A stretch of DNA of 64,000 bases from Spirosoma sp. (GTDB taxonomy: Bacteria; Bacteroidota; Bacteroidia; Cytophagales; Spirosomataceae): positions 90,604 through 154,603 of the forward strand of contig NZ_JAPLET010000021.1 of the NCBI RefSeq assembly GCF_026391055.1, in the 5' to 3' direction. This document shows, in pieces, positions 61,469-64,000 of this stretch. The position numbers and the translations under genes are program-made. Position 1 is the first letter of the stretch; each line of letters starts with the position of its first letter. Below the pieces are notes generated by a model that had not been told where the DNA came from, ran no database searches, and saw only the letters and a list, made by a program, of their open reading frames with translations.

Positions 61469-61506
61469 TCCCTTACCTTCGTGCGGGATGCAATGAAGTG
61501 CTTGTT

Positions 61507-62142
61507 ATGAACTACAAACTGGTCATTTTCGATTTTGACGGTACCCTTGCCGACTCGTTTCCGTACTTTTTACGCACGATCAATACGCTGGCAATCCACT
61601 ATAATTTTAAGCAGGTAGAACTTCAGCACATCGATCAATTGCGGGCGCTCGATGCGCGGCAAATGATGAAACTAGCCAAACTACCCGCCTGGAAGATTCC
61701 ATTTATTGCTCGTTCGTTCATCCGGCTGATGGCCCGTGACATTGACCAGATACAATTATTTACCGGGGTACCAGCCTTATTGAATCAACTGGCTAACGAG
61801 GGCGTTAAACTGGCGATTGTGAGTTCGAACTCGGAAGCCAACATTCGCCGGGTTTTAGGGTCAGACAATGCAGTTCTCATTCAGCATTACGCCTGTGGAA
61901 CGGCCCTGTTTGGGAAACAGCGTAAATTCAAAAAAGTGATGTCAAAATACAGGGTGGCGCCCAGCGAAACATTGTGCATTGGTGACGAAATTCGGGATAT
62001 CGACGCAGCCCGCAAAGTTAATGCCGCCATTGGTGCGGTTTCTTGGGGATACACCCACGTTAGCGCGCTAAAAACTTACTCGGACGTCATACTATTCGAC
62101 TCACTAGACGACATCTCAGCTACAGTACTTGGCGACCGTTGA
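61507..62142 (+). CDS. HAD-family phosphatase (phosphoglycolate phosphatase-like)
   Basis: 211-residue haloacid dehalogenase hydrolase. Motif I is IFDFDGTLADSF (nucleophile Asp), the helical cap follows, motif II is AIVSSNSEANI, motif III Lys is in FGKQRKFKKVM, and motif IV is CIGDEIRDIDAARKVN. This fits Gph/PpaX-type phosphatases on small phosphoesters, and the exact substrate is not known. I start at ATG 61507 (MNYKLVIFDF), where the first beta-strand begins; GTG 61498 is an alternative. It appears to be a single-gene unit. Confidence 0.9.
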   Translation: MNYKLVIFDFDGTLADSFPYFLRTINTLAIHYNFKQVELQHIDQLRALDARQMMKLAKLPAWKIPFIARSFIRLMARDIDQIQLFTGVPALLNQLANEGVKLAIVSSNSEANIRRVLGSDNAVLIQHYACGTALFGKQRKFKKVMSKYRVAPSETLCIGDEIRDIDAARKVNAAIGAVSWGYTHVSALKTYSDVILFDSLDDISATVLGDR

Positions 62143-62174
62143 TAAAATAGATATTAATACATGTCGAGCTACTG

Positions 62175-62450
62175 TCAAAACCGATGCTGTACAAAGGTAG
62201 AGTCAGGGCTGAAAAGAATATCGGGAGCGGGTCTTTCTTTATAGGCCTCCCATTCAGCTAACGGAGTTGGTAATGATTGGCTGACCTCATCAATTAGTTT
62301 TTCCAGAAATTGCCTCTCTTGCTGATAGATGTTTACAACAAGCTCATTCTGAGCATCTTTTGCCTTTTGGCCTTCAGTCATTACGGTTTTCCAACGGTCG
62401 ATAAGTTTGCTGGCAACGGTCGATAAAACAGATTGATCATTCATATGCAA
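62175..62450 (-). CDS. Small hypothetical protein
   Basis: 91 residues, soluble, helical (LSTVASKLIDRWKTVMTEGQKAKDAQNELVVNIYQQE). No family, signal or membrane segment is seen. It is convergent with the HAD gene and follows the MFS gene (stop 62540) by 89 bases on the same strand. Start is Met 1 or Met 3. Confidence 0.5.
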   Translation of the reverse strand: MHMNDQSVLSTVASKLIDRWKTVMTEGQKAKDAQNELVVNIYQQERQFLEKLIDEVSQSLPTPLAEWEAYKERPAPDILFSPDSTFVQHRF

Positions 62451-62539
62451 ATTGGCCGGATTCCATCACAGCCGTGGGTTCAATGAAACAGTGTTTCTGA
62501 AAAGAACCCGAATCGGCTTAAAAAGTTAAACCCGATTAT

Positions 62540-63715
62540 TTAAGCGTTAGCCGTCTTCAACCGTAAACCAAGTAGTAAAACCAGCATGGCCAGGCTGCTC
62601 CAGAGTAACAATTGCCAGGTTACCAGTGTCCATCCGCCCCAGACCCAGCATTGAATGCCCACAAACGTTCCGATGGCTCCCCCAATGAAGTAGGAGGTCA
62701 TATACACCGTATTGATACGGCTATGCGCGGTGCTGTCGAGTGTATAGATAAGCGCCGTGTTCGTCACCTGTATGGACTGTGCGCCCAGATCCAGCAGCAG
62801 GACGGTAAGAATGAAGGCTGTAGCTGAGAGCGGAAACACTTTTACGATCAGTACGCTGAAAATGAGCAGGAATGCCATAAACAGTCGTATCTGTTTGGCA
62901 TTGCCTTTGTCGGCCTGTTTACCAAATACCGGTGCCAGCAGGGCGGCTCCAATGGCCAATAAGCCGAACAAGCCAATGGTACCCGTCTGATACTGAAAAG
63001 GCGGGCCACTGAGGTGAAACGTAAGCGTAGTCCAGAACGAACAAAATGTTCCGAATACCATAGCCCCTAAAAGAGCCGTATTGCGTAGAAGCGGAAAACG
63101 GCGAACCTGTGCCAGCGTCGATGACAGCAACTGTCCGTAACTGCCGGTGAATGCCGAAGCCACATTGGGCAACGAAAGCTGAAGAGCTAGCGTTACAACG
63201 CCAACCATCCCCGCCGAAATACCGTACACATATCGCCACCCGAACCATTCGGCGATGAAACCGCTGAAGACCCTCGCGAATAATACTCCTACCAAAATGC
63301 CGGTGAAAATAATTCCAACAACTCGTCCCCGGTTTTCCTTAGCCAGACTTGCTGCCATTGGGACAATAATCTGCACCGAAACGGCGAAAAGACCAATAAA
63401 AAAACTCATGATATTTACCAGCAGCAAGCTACTGGCCAATGCCATACACCCAAGCGCGATGACGAGCAGAATTTGCAAAAACAACATCAGTCGTTTTCGA
63501 TTGATTTTATCCCCAAGGGGTGTCAGGAAAAATAGCCCTACACCGTACCCAGCCTGAGCGAGCACTGCCACCCTACCAACTTCATTTTCAGTTGCCTGAA
63601 ATGTGCGGGCCATGTGGGGTAAAATGGGTTGATTATAATAAATATTGGCGACACACACACCTGCTGATACAGCCATAATGGCGATCTGACCGGATGTTAA
63701 CGTTTTGCTGTTCAT
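62540..63715 (-). CDS. MFS transporter (DHA1-like exporter)
   Basis: 391-residue major facilitator with 12 helices. TM1 has IMAVSAGVCVANIYYNQPIL, and motif A is LTPLGDKINRKRLMLF. TM4-5 has IIVPMAASLAKENRGRVVGIIFTGILVGVLFARVFSGFIAE, the motif C-type antiporter signature with G residues. AraJ/YdhP-type sugar- or drug-efflux transporters share these. A -7 TACTTTTG box lies directly upstream. The gene is downstream of the rRNA operon end on the same strand, separated by a terminator. Substrate unknown. Confidence 0.9.
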   Translation of the reverse strand: MNSKTLTSGQIAIMAVSAGVCVANIYYNQPILPHMARTFQATENEVGRVAVLAQAGYGVGLFFLTPLGDKINRKRLMLFLQILLVIALGCMALASSLLLVNIMSFFIGLFAVSVQIIVPMAASLAKENRGRVVGIIFTGILVGVLFARVFSGFIAEWFGWRYVYGISAGMVGVVTLALQLSLPNVASAFTGSYGQLLSSTLAQVRRFPLLRNTALLGAMVFGTFCSFWTTLTFHLSGPPFQYQTGTIGLFGLLAIGAALLAPVFGKQADKGNAKQIRLFMAFLLIFSVLIVKVFPLSATAFILTVLLLDLGAQSIQVTNTALIYTLDSTAHSRINTVYMTSYFIGGAIGTFVGIQCWVWGGWTLVTWQLLLWSSLAMLVLLLGLRLKTANA

Positions 63716-63719
63716 GAAG

Positions 63720-63727
63720 CAAAAGTA
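63720..63727 (-). promoter_or_regulatory. Candidate -7 box close to the MFS start
   Basis: On the minus strand TACTTTTG lies only four bases before the MFS ATG, so a transcript from it would be nearly leaderless or the true start is further in. No TTTG at 19-21 bases. Confidence 0.3.
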
Positions 63728-63754
63728 CGAGAGGTTATTTATCAGGCCCTATTA

Positions 63755-63790
63755 AACAATAAAAGCCACCCCAACAGGAGCGGCCTTTAG
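63755..63790 (-). terminator. Terminator of the rRNA operon
   Basis: On the minus strand, AAAGGCCGCTCC and GGGGTGGCTTTT pair with one bulge and two G-U pairs around a short loop, then a TTTTATTGTTT tract follows. It lies about 50-80 bases after the 23S rRNA 3' end. Confidence 0.7.
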
Positions 63791-63840
63791 CTATTAGTTA
63801 TGTCTTGTTCCAATCGAGCAAGAAAGTAGATAATTCGTTT

Positions 63841-64000
63841 AGATATACGCTTCCGGGGCCATTAGTACGGCTCGGCTTTATGGCTCTCACCACCTCCACC
63901 TGCCGCCTATCAACGTCGTCGTCTACAACACCCCTTTATACCGGAACACTCATCTTCAGGCCAGTTTCGCACTTAGATGCTTTCAGCGCTTATCTGTTCC
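63841..64000 (-). rRNA. rrl: 23S ribosomal RNA, 3' end (partial)
   Basis: The complement of 63841-64000 is the 3' terminal part of 23S rRNA: it holds the near-universal CTTAGATGCTTTCAGCGCTTATC complement at 63970-63992, GACGACGACGTTGATAGGCGG, and GTACTAATGGCC near the end. It continues beyond the window. By comparison with E. coli, the 3' end should be about 28 bases after GTACTAAT, near 63841. Downstream on this strand I find no 5S rRNA before the MFS gene. Confidence 0.9.

Noticed and set aside
1..64000. CRISPR array, integrase or tRNA-linked island
   Set aside because: I saw no regularly spaced repeats, no Cas or integrase genes and no tRNA in the window.

Overview
The window looks like chromosome from a Bacteroidota bacterium of the Cytophagales, most like Spirosoma and relatives. 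This is inferred from family content and signals; no database was searched. Supporting signs are a SusC/SusD pair, a standalone LytTR protein, a bifunctional kinase/pyrophosphorylase, mostly weak ribosome binding sites, and several matches to the Bacteroidota promoter pattern (TTTG, about 19-21 bases, TAnnTTTG).

Layout. 1-3.4 kb: end of a polysaccharide cluster (two GT2 glycosyltransferases, a WcaF-like acetyltransferase, a WecA/MraY-like glycophosphotransferase). 3.5-5.5 kb: transketolase. 5.9-11.2 kb: an ATE-like protein, then a GalU-like nucleotidyltransferase followed by a protein of about 1119 residues that joins a fucokinase-like GHMP kinase to a UDPGP-type pyrophosphorylase. 11.5-15 kb: orphan signalling cluster (three single-domain receivers, one with Glu at the phospho-acceptor site, a LytTR protein, small unknowns). 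15.8-18.4 kb: HPF, a frameshifted GlcG/HbpS gene, PanE, a methyltransferase. 18.5-24.2 kb: CocE hydrolase and MocR regulator divergent from a class V aminotransferase/DinB/SnoaL operon, with an operator-like repeat array between. 24.7 kb: remnant of an S41 protease. 25.1-34.6 kb: RND efflux system, two-component system and ClC channel.

34.7-50 kb is a sialoglycan utilisation locus. One strand carries susC, susD, nanA, a NanM-like kelch mutarotase, an MFS transporter, a sialate O-acetylesterase and a GH20 hexosaminidase; the other carries a GntR/FadR regulator, an exo-sialidase and an N-acylglucosamine 2-epimerase. Together these would release, de-acetylate, import and cleave sialic acid and convert ManNAc to GlcNAc. 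Two copies of TTATRTTRTACATAA lie in the divergent promoter region, one inside the susC promoter spacer and one just before the regulator start.

50-55.4 kb: a GH42-like beta-galactosidase and a PKD-containing alpha/beta hydrolase, divergent from a Nudix-fold NrtR/AraR-type regulator, with a palindrome between the promoters. 55.4-61.5 kb is decayed or unfamiliar: an esterase remnant with a nonsense codon, two membrane proteins of unknown function (247 and 1118 residues), and a broken lipoprotein-like gene. The end holds a HAD phosphatase, a small unknown, an MFS exporter and the 3' end of a 23S rRNA on the minus strand, with no 5S gene downstream.
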